Below, piece by piece: positions 1 through 10,300 of a stretch of 20,273 bases of DNA. The position numbers and the translations under genes are program-made. Source of the stretch: an uncultured Collinsella sp. (GTDB taxonomy: Bacteria; Actinomycetota; Coriobacteriia; Coriobacteriales; Coriobacteriaceae); contig UQTR01000031.1 of assembly GCA_900544065.1 (NCBI GenBank), positions 1 through 20,273 of the forward strand. Reading direction: 5' to 3'. How positions within the stretch are numbered: the stretch's first letter is position 1; each line of letters opens with the position of its first letter. The notes under the pieces were generated by a model that did not search any database, had not been told where the DNA came from, and saw only the letters and a program-made list of their open reading frames with translations.

Positions 1-3000
1 GACGGCGCAGCGGCAGGAGCCGCGGCGACCCCCGTCTGCGTTCCCGGCCCCCAGGGCATGCCCTTCACCCCGCTGCGAGACCCCTGCGAGGAGTCCTGCT
101 CCCACTCGTCTTGCCACATCATCCAGAAGAACTCCGAGAGCGGCATGCGCGCGAGCCGATAGCCGCGCTGCGCGACCTCGTCCCACAGCTCGCCCGTAAG
201 CTCGTCGGCATAGACCCAGGGCCACTCCCCCACCAAGGCGAGCCGCTTGACAACATCGGGGGCATCGCCCCCTGCGAACTCCGCGACGAGCCGCGCGATC
301 CGCGGCACGTCCAGCGAGGAAGCTCCCCCGGCGACAAGCTGCTCCACGCAGGCGCGCACGAAACCCGCCCGTGTCGACACCGGCAGCGCATAGGCGGCAT
401 CGCCCGCGAGCAGCACGCCGAAGAGCTCGGAAGCCGCCCCTGCGCCCAACCGGCGGTTGAGCTCCCAGGGAAGGACCTCAAAACGCGGCGCGGCGATTGC
501 CACGTCACCGCAGCCACGCTGGCGCAGCACCGCGCGGACCACGCGGTCATATTGGTTATCGGCCTCGGCGCCGCAGGTGGCAGGCAATGCCAGCGAGAGC
601 GGCCCCGGAACAGAGGCCTGCGCCGCCACGAGCGCCGCGCCTAGGAACGCCGTGAACGAGCCGTACTCCTTGGTGGACGTCGCCGTACGCCCGGCCTCGA
701 GTGCCACGGCGTCGAGTGGGATCGCACGGGCGTCGAAGCCCCGCGTGCGCAGCCATGCGGCCGCGAGGTCGCCGTACGCGCCCACCCCGGGCACCGCCAC
801 GGGCACCGCGGGATCGAGTGCCTCGCCACCCTCGGGTATGACGGAGAGCGCCATCGAGGGAGCGGCACAGTCGGCACCGGCCGCACTCGCCGCGCGCGCG
901 ACCCCGCTAGCCGCATCCCGGTGCACGCACGACGGCCCGGACACGACGTCGGCCGCGGCCGCATCCGCGCCAACACCCGCAGGCGAGCTCACCCGCTCCG
1001 CGTCCTCCTCAGAGAGATGTGCCAGCGCGTTCAGGAACGCTTCCACGCGCGTGATCACGCCCACGCGGCTGAAGTGCTCATCGCACTCGATCGTGAGGTA
1101 GGGCTTCTCACCCATCTCCTCGGCGAAGAGCTTGTCGAGCATGGTGTCGGGACCGCAGCCGTGGTTGGTGAGGTACACCGCGAAGAGCCGCGAATCGCGC
1201 CGCACCATCTTGGCGCCCGAAAGGATGTGCTGCCCAAACGGCCAGCAGATGCCGGGGTGGTCAGCCGAGACATCGATATCATGCGCGTGCAGGTGCCCGA
1301 GCGTGATAACCTTCTGTCCACGGTCCAGCAGAATCTCGGGGATTCCCATGTTGAGGGCGCCATCGGAGATACCGTAGTTGCGCGTGATGAGCACAAGCAC
1401 GCGCTCCCCCGGCGCGAGCGAACCCAAAAGCTCGTCGCCCAGCGCCTCGGTCTTCTCACCAAAGGACGTGACGGCAAAGCCGCCCGCCATCATGGCCACG
1501 GCCGCCTCCTGGCGCGTATGGCCCAGCCGCTCGCCCAGCCCCAGCAGCGCCTGCGCCATGGCCTCCTGGCCAAAATCCATGTCGAGCAGGGGGTTCAGTA
1601 GCTCGATGCCGCGCCGCTCCAGACCGAGGGCGTCCGCCACCAAGCGCGGCGCCGTCTGCATATAAGGGCATGCGTAGTTGTGCGCCACACGCGAGCTCGC
1701 GTGCCGGATGGTGTGCAGGCTCGGCATGAAGATGTAGTCGGGTTCGCGCTCCGCGAGCCACGCCATGTGCCCGTAGATGAGCTTCACGGGATAGCAGGTC
1801 TCACCGCGCGCGTTCTCCTGTGCCAGGCGGACCTGCTCCTCGGTGGTGTCGGGCGAGAGCAGCACGTTGTAGCCCAAACGGGAGAAGTAGGCGTTGGCAA
1901 GCGGGAATAGGCGGTGCAACATGAGGCAGCGCGGGATGCCCACGGTCTTCTTGGCCGGGTCGATTTTGCCCGTGTAGCCCTCGAGAAAGAGCTCCTCGGT
2001 CTTTTTGTAGAACGCACGGTTGAGCGCGACCGCGCGCTCGTCCACGCCGCGCGCCGCGGCTGCCGTGCCGGAAAGATCGAACCCCTTGAACGCCGTGAGC
2101 TCGAAACCCGGCTTCGCGGCGGCATCGGCGGCCATGAGGGCCGCCCCCACCGCACCCGAGATGGCGAAGTTGGGCGACACCGTGAGTGCGTCGGGGTAAA
2201 ACGAGCGGAACGCCTCCACAATCGCGGGGTTGTAGGCGACGCCGCCCTGCAGCACGATATGCGACCCCACGCGCTTGCCGCCCACCACGCGGTGCAGGTA
2301 GTTGCGCACGATGGAGAGGGCGAGGCCGGCGGCCACGTCGCGCTTGGCGGCACCGGCGGAGAGGGCCGCGCTGATAGCACTCTCCACGAAGACCGTGCAA
2401 CGCTCGCCCAGATCGACCGGTGCTTCGCTCGAAAGCGCGAGCAGTCCGTACTCGGTGAGCGGTATGGCGAGGCGAGCGGCCTGCTCCTCGATGAAGCTGC
2501 CCGTTCCGGCAGCGCAAACCTTATTCATCTGAAAGTCGGAAACCTGCCCGCCGGCGAGCGAGATGAACTTGGAATCCTGTCCGCCGATCTCGAAGACGGT
2601 GTCCACCTTCGGGTCGGCATGCGCCGCGCCGGCAGCCTGGCAGGTGATCTCGTCCACCACGGCGTCGGCGCCCACGAACTTGCCGATGAGGCTGCGGCCG
2701 GAGCCCGTCGTGGCCACGGCGCGAACCTGCACCTCGGAACCCAGGCGAGCGGCCAGCGTTGCCAGCCCCTCGTGCACGGCACGGCGCGCGTCGCCGCCGG
2801 TGCGCAGGTACTGGGCATTGAGCACGCGGCCACGGGGGTCGAGGAGGACCAGGTCCGTCGAGGTCGACCCCACGTCGATTCCCAAAAACACCGGAATGCG
2901 GCCGGTCAGGGGGTCGCGCTCCCAATCCTCGCGCGGCAGCACGGCGAAGCCCTCGCCGGGACGGTACCCGCCGTTCGGCAACGGTGCCAAACGGGGCAGC

Positions 3001-3914
3001 TCGCCCGCCTGGGAGCGCGGGTGGTCGAGCACACCGCGCAAGGCATTGAGGGTCGCCGCCCCGCCGCCCGCCGCCGCGAGCTTAGAGGCATGGAGCGCCG
3101 CGCCTGCTGCCTGGAAGAAGAGGCTCTCCTCGCGTGCGATGAGCCCATCTTCACCCAGCTTGAAGACCTCGCGCACGGCTCGCACCACGCCGGCGTTCAT
3201 CAGCACCCCGCCCGAGAGCGCCACGGGAGCCTCCACGGGCAGGCCGCGCACGATGAGCGCCTTGTAACTCTTCACCATGGCGTAGCAGAGGCCGAGCAGA
3301 ATGTCCTCCACGGGGACGCCCTCCTGCTGGCGGTGGATGATGTCCGTCTTGGCGAAGACGGCGCAGCGCCCCGAGATGCGTGGAACCTCATGTCCCTCGG
3401 CGCGCCCCACGAGTGCGGAGAAGTCCTCGATCCTGAGCCCCAGGCGGGTCATCTGGTCCTCGAAGAACGAGCCGGTACCCGAAGCGCAGCTCTCGTTCAT
3501 GGCGAACTCGGGCACCGCCGCCGCGAGCCGGCAGACGAAGTAGGCGTTCTGACCGCCGATCTCGATGACCGAGCGGGCCTCCGGAGCCATGATCTTTGCA
3601 CCGGAGGCAATGGCCGGCACGTCCTCGAGCACGGGCAGCGCGGCACCCGCCTCGGCGAGCGCACCCGCCCCCGAGCCCGTCGCCGCGATGCCGCCGCAGC
3701 CCTCGGGCGCCAGCGCCGCGGGCATGCCCGCGAGCAGGTCGCGCAGGCAGGCGACGGGATCGCCGTAGTGCGGCCGCCGCGTGCTCCAAAGCACGGCCGG
3801 CGCGCTCCCCGCACCCGCGCCCTCCGCCGCGGCCGCGCCCGTCCCGAGCGCGACCACCTTGACCGAGCTCGCGCCCATATCGATTCCCAGCGTGTAGTGC
3901 TGCGTCATAGCCAT
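1..3914 (-). CDS. Giant tandem activase / 2-hydroxyacyl-CoA dehydratase-like protein (3' end outside window)
   Basis: The frame is open from an ATG at 3914 (AGAGGGG seven bases upstream) to the window edge, giving 1304 residues without a stop; an in-frame ATG at 3908 is the alternative start. Two ASKHA activase domains come first. Domain 1 (about 7-320) has GIDMGASSVK and cluster-type cysteines C143 (CASGTG) and C184 (GRC). Domain 2 (about 342-640) has GIDVGSTSTD, GGQDSK (D447), C467 (CAAGTG) and C506 (ERC). A COG3580/DUF2229-like domain follows (about 655-970) with C663, C707, C749, C890, C920 (HGCGPD), C944 and a DEH..GVITR motif. After an Ala-rich linker comes a COG3581-like region. In the family, activases use ATP to push a low-potential electron from a [4Fe-4S] cluster into a partner dehydratase or double-cubane-type protein. 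Here both roles are on one chain, in the cytoplasm. The substrate cannot be read from sequence. Whole proteins of this type are usually about 1400 residues, so roughly 100 are missing. Confidence 0.9.
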   Translation of the reverse strand, partial: MAMTQHYTLGIDMGASSVKVVALGTGAAAAEGAGAGSAPAVLWSTRRPHYGDPVACLRDLLAGMPAALAPEGCGGIAATGSGAGALAEAGAALPVLEDVPAIASGAKIMAPEARSVIEIGGQNAYFVCRLAAAVPEFAMNESCASGTGSFFEDQMTRLGLRIEDFSALVGRAEGHEVPRISGRCAVFAKTDIIHRQQEGVPVEDILLGLCYAMVKSYKALIVRGLPVEAPVALSGGVLMNAGVVRAVREVFKLGEDGLIAREESLFFQAAGAALHASKLAAAGGGAATLNALRGVLDHPRSQAGELPRLAPLPNGGYRPGEGFAVLPREDWERDPLTGRIPVFLGIDVGSTSTDLVLLDPRGRVLNAQYLRTGGDARRAVHEGLATLAARLGSEVQVRAVATTGSGRSLIGKFVGADAVVDEITCQAAGAAHADPKVDTVFEIGGQDSKFISLAGGQVSDFQMNKVCAAGTGSFIEEQAARLAIPLTEYGLLALSSEAPVDLGERCTVFVESAISAALSAGAAKRDVAAGLALSIVRNYLHRVVGGKRVGSHIVLQGGVAYNPAIVEAFRSFYPDALTVSPNFAISGAVGAALMAADAAAKPGFELTAFKGFDLSGTAAAARGVDERAVALNRAFYKKTEELFLEGYTGKIDPAKKTVGIPRCLMLHRLFPLANAYFSRLGYNVLLSPDTTEEQVRLAQENARGETCYPVKLIYGHMAWLAEREPDYIFMPSLHTIRHASSRVAHNYACPYMQTAPRLVADALGLERRGIELLNPLLDMDFGQEAMAQALLGLGERLGHTRQEAAVAMMAGGFAVTSFGEKTEALGDELLGSLAPGERVLVLITRNYGISDGALNMGIPEILLDRGQKVITLGHLHAHDIDVSADHPGICWPFGQHILSGAKMVRRDSRLFAVYLTNHGCGPDTMLDKLFAEEMGEKPYLTIECDEHFSRVGVITRVEAFLNALAHLSEEDAERVSSPAGVGADAAAADVVSGPSCVHRDAASGVARAASAAGADCAAPSMALSVIPEGGEALDPAVPVAVPGVGAYGDLAAAWLRTRGFDARAIPLDAVALEAGRTATSTKEYGSFTAFLGAALVAAQASVPGPLSLALPATCGAEADNQYDRVVRAVLRQRGCGDVAIAAPRFEVLPWELNRRLGAGAASELFGVLLAGDAAYALPVSTRAGFVRACVEQLVAGGASSLDVPRIARLVAEFAGGDAPDVVKRLALVGEWPWVYADELTGELWDEVAQRGYRLARMPLSEFFWMMWQDEWEQDSSQGSRSGVKGMPWGPGTQTGVAAAPAAAP

Positions 3915-3962
3915 ATGAAGACCCCTCTGTCCCCTCTCGGCGCCCCTCCTGTGCACGAAGCT

Positions 3963-4166
3963 CTACGCGCGCGCCGCGCGATACTCCTCGTACTCGGCCA
4001 GAAAGGCGTCACGGTCGAGCTGCCGCACGTTCACCACGTCGTCGAAGGTGACGAGCTCAGTGATGGGGTTGTCCACGGTGAAGGGGAAGCCCTTGCTCAC
4101 CAGGAATTCGGCGAACAGGGGGTCCTCGGTCGCGATTTCACGCATGGTCTTGGTGCTATCAAACAT
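3963..4166 (-). CDS. Small DUF1858-like protein (67 aa)
   Basis: This 67-residue protein starts at an ATG with GAGGAG six bases upstream and ends 48 bases before the giant activase gene, so the two are probably co-translated. It resembles the DUF1858 / hybrid-cluster-associated small domain: an N-terminal helix (TMREIATEDPLFAEFLVSKG), a short Pro-containing turn (FPFTVDNP) and a second helix pair (VTFDDVVNVRQLDRDAFLAEYEEY). It has no cysteine, unlike many disulfide-type DUF1858 members, and no signal peptide, so it should be cytoplasmic. Its place between importer and activase suggests a small accessory or docking subunit for the giant iron-sulfur protein; that role is inference. Family assignment is by pattern memory only. 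Confidence 0.75.
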   Translation of the reverse strand: MFDSTKTMREIATEDPLFAEFLVSKGFPFTVDNPITELVTFDDVVNVRQLDRDAFLAEYEEYRAARA

Positions 4167-4193
4167 AGTTGTCTCCTCATCTCGGTATCGGTT

Positions 4194-4227
4194 CGGCGCA
4201 AGCGGGAGTGATCCCGCAGCGGCGCCG
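4194..4227 (-). other. Intercistronic two-step hairpin
   Basis: In the 72-base gap between the ATPase and the DUF1858-like gene, an outer stem CGGCGC/GCGCCG (4194-4199 with 4222-4227) encloses an inner stem GCGGGA/TCCCGC (4202-4207 with 4212-4217) with a four-base loop. No T-run follows on the minus strand, so it is unlikely to be a classical terminator. It may be an mRNA-stabilising or processing element separating the importer from the activase pair. Confidence 0.55.
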
Positions 4228-4238
4228 TGGTCAATCCT

Positions 4239-4839
<601 letters not shown>

Positions 4840-4847
<8 letters not shown>

Positions 4848-6078
4848 CGCCCTTCGCGGTGCCGCCGCGTCCCAACGGTCCGCCCCACGGCCGCGCCGCA
4901 AGCTTCACCAGCTGCATGAACAGCATCTCGAACGCGAGCGAGAGGATCATCACCACCACGGTCCAGGCAAAGAGGTCCGGCGTGTTCAAGAAGGTTCGTG
5001 CCGTGTTCATCTGCTTGCCGATCGACGGATCGGGCATGGCGAGCACCTCGGCCATGATGCCGCTCTTCCAGCTCATGCCCAGGCTGATCTTGCAGCTCGA
5101 AGCCAAAAACGGCATAACCGCGGGCCGGTACACGTACATGAACGTGCGCCACGGCGAGAGGCGGAACACCCGCGCCATCTCGAGCATCTGGGGATCCACG
5201 CTCTCAAAGCCCGAGAGCACGTTGGTGTAGATGAGCGGCAGCACGATGAAGAACGCAAGGAACATGGTGAGGTTCTGCGGCCCCACCCAGATGAGTAGCA
5301 TGATGATGAAGCTCACGATGGGCAGTGTCCGCAGCAGCGAGATAATGGGGTCCACGAAGTCGCGCACGATGCGCATGCGGTACGCCACGAGCGCCAGCAG
5401 CACGCCCGCCGTGAAGCTCATGAGGAAGCCGACAGCGATGCGCGCCGTGGACGCTAGGCTGATCACCCAGAAATTGGGCTTCACCACTTGGGCGGCCAGC
5501 GCCTCGAGCGTGCGGATGGGCCCGGCGAGCACCAGGCGGTTGCCGATGAGGCGGTCGGCGACCTCCCACACCGCGAACCAGAACAGGATGATACCCGCCC
5601 GCTTGAGGAGGCCGAGGCACTTCTCGCGCCGCGCGACGGCAGCGGCGTCCTCGTCATCCGCGGCGCCCGTGGCCGCCACGGCAAGCGCACGCACACCCAC
5701 AAGAAAGGCGTCGGCCTCCTCGTCACCCAGCACGCCGGAGGTGCGCATCACGCCGATAGCCCGTTCGTCCGCGGCCCCGAAGGTCCGCATCACCGCGAGG
5801 ATTCTGTCCGGCGTGGCGCCCTTGCCCGCGGCGGTGCGCACCATGAACGCCATCTGGTCGTCGGGCAAGCCGTTCTGACGCACCATCTGGATCATCTGCG
5901 CGGCGCGTGCCTCGTCCACGCCCATCATGTCGTGGATCTGCGCCGGGGTGAGCACGCGCCCGGGAGCGCCCGCCGCCTCGGCCCAAGCCTCGCCGCGCGC
6001 GGCCTCGTCCGCCGCAGACGCCGGTATGCCCGCGTCCACGGCACCTGTCTTGCCGGCACCGCTCTCCTGGGCACTCAC
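4840..6078 (-). CDS. ABC transporter permease with long cytoplasmic N-terminal extension
   Basis: The last 250 of 412 residues are a standard SsuC/TauC-type permease. About six hydrophobic segments lie near 161-178, 204-232, 241-266, 269-290, 325-346 and 368-395, and the EAA-type loop that contacts the ATPase is near 298-325 (LEMARVFRLSPWRTFMYVYR). The first ~155 residues are unusual: a low-complexity Ala/Glu stretch, then an amphipathic helical region (about 43-130) with repeated motifs such as ILAVMRTFGA and IGVMRTSGVL. This region has no signal or membrane segment and would lie on the cytoplasmic side. The GTG start at 6078 overlaps the substrate-binding gene stop as GTGA, so subunits are made in step. 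The extension might regulate transport or bind a partner; no known domain is recognised in it. Confidence 0.9.
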
Positions 6079-7262
6079 TGCAGGTCCCCACTCGCGCTGC
6101 CGTCGGTGGGCACGTCCTCGCCCGAGACGCTCGTGTTCGAATCGTCCAGATACCCCTGGGGCGGCAGGTAGTAGAAGGCATCACCGGGAATCTTGCCGCC
6201 CACGCTATCGGGGTTGGCGTCGTAGAGGCACTTCACGAACCCGGAGAGCGCCGTGCGCATACGCTCGCCCGTGAGGTTCACCATCTCGATGTGCGGCATA
6301 GCCGCAAGCGAAACCTGGTTGTTGAGGAAGGTCCCCAACTCCTCCTGCAGCTGCGAGGCTGCCTTCATGTTCTTGAGCGACCACTCCACGCTCTTGCCCG
6401 CCATCTGCAGGTACTCCACCACGGCCTGCTCGTGCTCCTCGGCGAACTTCTTATTCACGATGGTCGTGGTGGTAACAGCCATCGATCCCTCCTTCTTGAA
6501 CGCCTTGTTCCACTCGTCCGTGATGGAGATGGGCACGTAGAGCTTGTCCACCATGGTCTCGGCGAGCGCCACGAAGGGCTGCGGCAGAATGGCGATGGCG
6601 TTCGGCTGATCTTGAATGAGGTTCAGGATCTCGAATGGTGTGCTCTTGAACACGATGTTGAAGTCGCCAGCATGCCCTGTCTTCTTGAGCAGCGCCTCGA
6701 TGGTGTACTCCGGCGTACCGCCCTGGCCGTAGGCGAGCACCTGCTTGCCCTTGAGGTCGTCGAGCGTCTTGATGGAGGAATCGGTGGTCATCACGTAGAG
6801 CACGCCCAGGTTGTCAATGGAAATGACTTGATAGTCGTTCTTGAGCTCGTCGTTGTTGAAGAGGATGGGCCCGATGTTGCTGGGCAGGGTGCAGATGTCG
6901 TAGTCCCCTTGGTTGAACTTGGCCGAGAGGCCCACGTAGTCCACGCCGTTCAGCTCGAAGGAGAAGTCGTTGAAGGTCTTGTTGTTCTTAGCCGCCAGCA
7001 GGAACTGCGAGAGTCCCATGGAGGGCGGGCCCATGATGAGGCCCACGCGCACCTTGGTGGCGTCGGCCGAGCCCTTGAGCTCGCGATCCTCGGTCTTAGA
7101 CTTGAAGGTCACGCCCGCGGGCGACGAGTCGGCAGCAGCGGAACCGGAGCCGGTAGATGAGCCGCTCGAGCAGCCGGCGAGGCCTAGGCCAGCCAGAACC
7201 GTGAGGACAGAACCGCCAAGCGCCAGAAAGCTACGGCGCGAAAGATCGGTGGTGATATTCAT
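6075..7262 (-). CDS. ABC transporter substrate-binding lipoprotein (NMT1/SsuA-like)
   Basis: This is the extracytoplasmic receptor of the importer, 395 residues. It opens with a twin-arginine signal (LSRRSFLALGG) and a lipobox LAGC, placing the lipidated cysteine at residue 31, followed by a Ser/Gly-rich tether. The body is a type-II periplasmic-binding fold of the NMT1/SsuA/TauA class: VRVGLIMGPPSMG near the start, DYDICTLPSNIG, TLDDLKGKQVLAYGQGGTPEY, and a hinge region near AIAILPQPFVA. The start at 7262 is chosen because GGGAG lies eight bases upstream and the Tat motif follows at once; an in-frame ATG at 7328 would add 22 residues that do not suit a signal peptide. Family ligands include sulfonates, nitrate, pyrimidine precursors and aromatic acids; the ligand here cannot be named. 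The C-terminal tail is Ser/Gly/Asp-rich. Confidence 0.92.
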   Translation of the reverse strand: MNITTDLSRRSFLALGGSVLTVLAGLGLAGCSSGSSTGSGSAAADSSPAGVTFKSKTEDRELKGSADATKVRVGLIMGPPSMGLSQFLLAAKNNKTFNDFSFELNGVDYVGLSAKFNQGDYDICTLPSNIGPILFNNDELKNDYQVISIDNLGVLYVMTTDSSIKTLDDLKGKQVLAYGQGGTPEYTIEALLKKTGHAGDFNIVFKSTPFEILNLIQDQPNAIAILPQPFVALAETMVDKLYVPISITDEWNKAFKKEGSMAVTTTTIVNKKFAEEHEQAVVEYLQMAGKSVEWSLKNMKAASQLQEELGTFLNNQVSLAAMPHIEMVNLTGERMRTALSGFVKCLYDANPDSVGGKIPGDAFYYLPPQGYLDDSNTSVSGEDVPTDGSASGDLQ

Positions 7263-7285
7263 GGATGCGTCTCCCAGTACGTTTG

Positions 7286-7319
7286 AAAAGGGCGAACGGG
7301 ACCAGCATCCCGTCCACCC
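7286..7319 (-). terminator. Terminator or attenuator between surface protein and importer
   Basis: On the minus strand a 12-base-pair stem (7308-7319 with 7290-7301, two G-U pairs, six-base loop) is followed by TTTT (7289-7286). It lies 22 bases after the surface-protein stop and ends 24 bases before the importer start. I see no promoter that could fit between it and the importer, so read-through or attenuation is likely. Confidence 0.7.
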
Positions 7320-7340
7320 TGCCTGCATGCCTTGCGGCGA

Positions 7341-10300
7341 CTAAGCCTCGGTCTTCTCGGCCGTGCGACTGCTCCGCTCCGCCTCGCGCTTATGGCGGCG
7401 ATAGGCGTTCACGCCGCACACGCAGCCGCCGCCAACCAGCGCACCGGCAAACACCACGCCGGCCGCAAAGGCAACCGGGTTGGTCTCGAGCGCCTTCTCG
7501 CCACTGCTCTTGCCCGCAAGTTTCTGCACGGGACTGTTCTTGCCGTCCTCGCCGGCAGCCGCCGCCTCGGCTTCGAGCGCCTCGAGGGCGGCCTGCTCGG
7601 CCTCCTTGGTCGTGACGCCCGTCACGTTGGAATCGGCGTTCTGCAGCTTGGAGAGCAGGCCAGCCGGGACCGAGCCGCCACCGGAGCTCGGCAGCCCCGA
7701 GAGGTTCAGCTCGAAGGTGGCGTCCCAGGTGTGCTGGCCGGTGATGCCCGAGATGGTCGAGGCGAGTGAGCCCATGGTGATGGTCACCGAGCAGCCCTTC
7801 TTGATGGTGGAGCCGGGGTTCTCAAGCACGCCGAGGTCGATGGTCACGCTGGTGAGCGCGTTGCCACCTGTGCTCGAGATGACGTTCAACCCGTTCACGC
7901 TCTGCACCGTCATGATGCGCGACTGGATCTTGATGGGCAGGTAGAGCACGGCGCGGCCGTTGGCATCCACCTTGAGCGTGGCGTTACTGGTGACCGGGTC
8001 CTTGGGCGGGAACACGCCGCTCGTGATGTGCGGTGAGAGCGGCAGGCCCGAGCTCGCACGGCTCACGTAGATGTTCGCCGTCACGGTGTAGGTGCCCTCC
8101 TTAAGGTGCCCGGTCGCCGTGCCGCTACCGCCCGTGGAGCCCCCGTTGTTCGAGTTGCCCTGGTTGCCTTGATTGTTGTTCTGGTTACCACCGGCGTTGC
8201 CGGAGCTGTTATGATCCGACCCTCCCCCGTTGCCTCCGGGGTTCGTGGAACCGCCGTTACCGCCGGGAACCGTCGTGCTGTCAGAAACCTTCTTGGCGGA
8301 GCTATAGGCAACATCAAGCTGCAGGGCGACATCACCCGCCGGCTGAATATCCTGGTCTAGGGGCACTGCGTACATCTTAGAGCCCTTAAAGAAGTATGCC
8401 TTCGTCCCACTTGTCAAGTCGTCAGTCAGCTTAATCGTCAGCTGACTGATCCGCGTTTCGTACTTCCCGTATTTCCAGTTTGCTGGATCCTTGGGCGGCA
8501 CGCGCATGACCGAAATATCCTTGAGCTCGCTTGACGTACCAAGTTCCTGCAGCGTGAACACGGGATTCTTAACAGGTAGGACAAGCGTGCGCGTCCCATC
8601 TTTCGCCACCACGAGCGTCGCATTCATGGAAACAGGGGTCATTGGAATATCGTTCGACACCTCGGCTTGATCGTTGTAATCGATCACGGGTCCAAATGGG
8701 TTATTCGGATTCGTCGGATACACCGTGGTGCCCGGCAACAACGGATTGTACTTGCCCGGCATGGAGAGGTTGGCGGTAATCCGGTAAGTACCGGGGGCGA
8801 GTTCCTTGGAAGCTGCGGGCTTCTTGACCGTCAACACTCCCGGTACGCCCACAAACTCATAGTTCTTAGCAGTACCGCCCGTCGGGGTCACGGTATACGT
8901 ACCCACCTGCGACGTATCGCCACCCGACATCGTTGGCAAGGTGAACGTTGTATCTGCCAGTTTCACCGAGATAATTGATTCGCCGTTCACAAACCCCGTA
9001 ATATCCATAAGGCCGGTACTGAGCTCATCACCCACATTGAGCGTCGTGTTCTTGAAGGCTGCCGTAAGCGGGGCTTTAGCAATGGACCAGTCGATAATCA
9101 CGGGGTTGTTCGTGCCATCCTTCCAGACGTAGCCGTCCTTGAGGGTAACGATAGCTTTGTAGCTTCCCGCGTTGGTTGACGAAGCCACGCCACCAACGGT
9201 ATAGCCCTCGCCCGCGGTCACGCCGATCTGGGCCTTTCCGGTGTAGACGAGATCCTTCACCGCCGTCGGCTGGACTACCTGTTTGGGAGCGTCGTTGACC
9301 ACGGCAATGTAGCCCCAGGGGGTATCGTCACTGGCAGGCTGCATCGTCCCTCCGTCAAGATCCAACGCGGAGTTGAACAGGTAGTTCGTTACGTTGTCAG
9401 TGCCGGTATTCTCCTTTGTCAGGCGAACGTACGCCTTGCCGTCCGCCACCGATGCCTTGAGCTTGATTGCTTTGGTGGCACCCGAGCCTTTGGTGCCCGT
9501 TATCAGGTAGAACTCGCTTCCCTGGGAGGCAGGCACCGTCATGGCAAACACAATGTGCTCATCAGAGAAGGTGAATCCGCTCACGGGATCGAAGGGATTA
9601 ACATCGGGAACATACTCGGGCACCGTTATCCCTGCACTATACAGACCCTTCACCTGTGGCGAGGAAAACGAAGACTCACTCGACACCAGAGATTGCACCT
9701 GATCGGTATATCCCCTGTCGTTCAATATCTTTGTGTTCAACTTGAAATATCCTGAGTACCACTTCATAATCTCAACGCTCTGCTCGGGCGTACCCAGCTG
9801 CGTAAAAGGACCATCAAGCGTTCCATCGGTCTCGTACGAGATGCCGATACCTGAGACCGCGTCCAGGCTATCCCAAGTCCAGGCCCACTCACCCGTATTT
9901 GCCTCGTCCTTGGGAGTCGCAATCACAAAGGAACCCAGACCGGAAACCGGGGCGCTCAGGGTGCCGTCAGCGGCAACGGAGCCAACTTCCTCCAATTTGT
10001 TTCCGGCGAAACGGAACACCTTGGATCCGGCAGGCTGCTTGGACAGCTTCAACGTCAAGGCCATAGCGTCATCTGGTACGATGGCGGCCCCCTGTGCCAT
10101 CAAATCGATGGTATAGAGCGCATAATCGGGAACCGTCTTATACTTCTGACCGAGAGAGACCTTCAGTGCTTCATATGCGTGACCGCTGGTAACCGACGCG
10201 ACGGAAAGGGTCGCCTCGGACAGCTCATTTATCGCCGACGAGCTTGCATTGGCCTTTACATCGAGCTTCACGCCAGTCGCTTGATCGCTGAACGTCTTCG

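Noticed and set aside
1914..4211. Long plus-strand open frame (765 codons) opposite the giant activase gene
   Set aside because: Its Arg/His/Gly-rich product has no domain, and it is the expected antisense shadow of a high-GC gene whose minus-strand product has clear motifs throughout.
7341..7560. LPXTG sorting signal on the large surface protein
   Set aside because: The C-terminus has a membrane helix and basic tail but no LPXTG-like motif before them.
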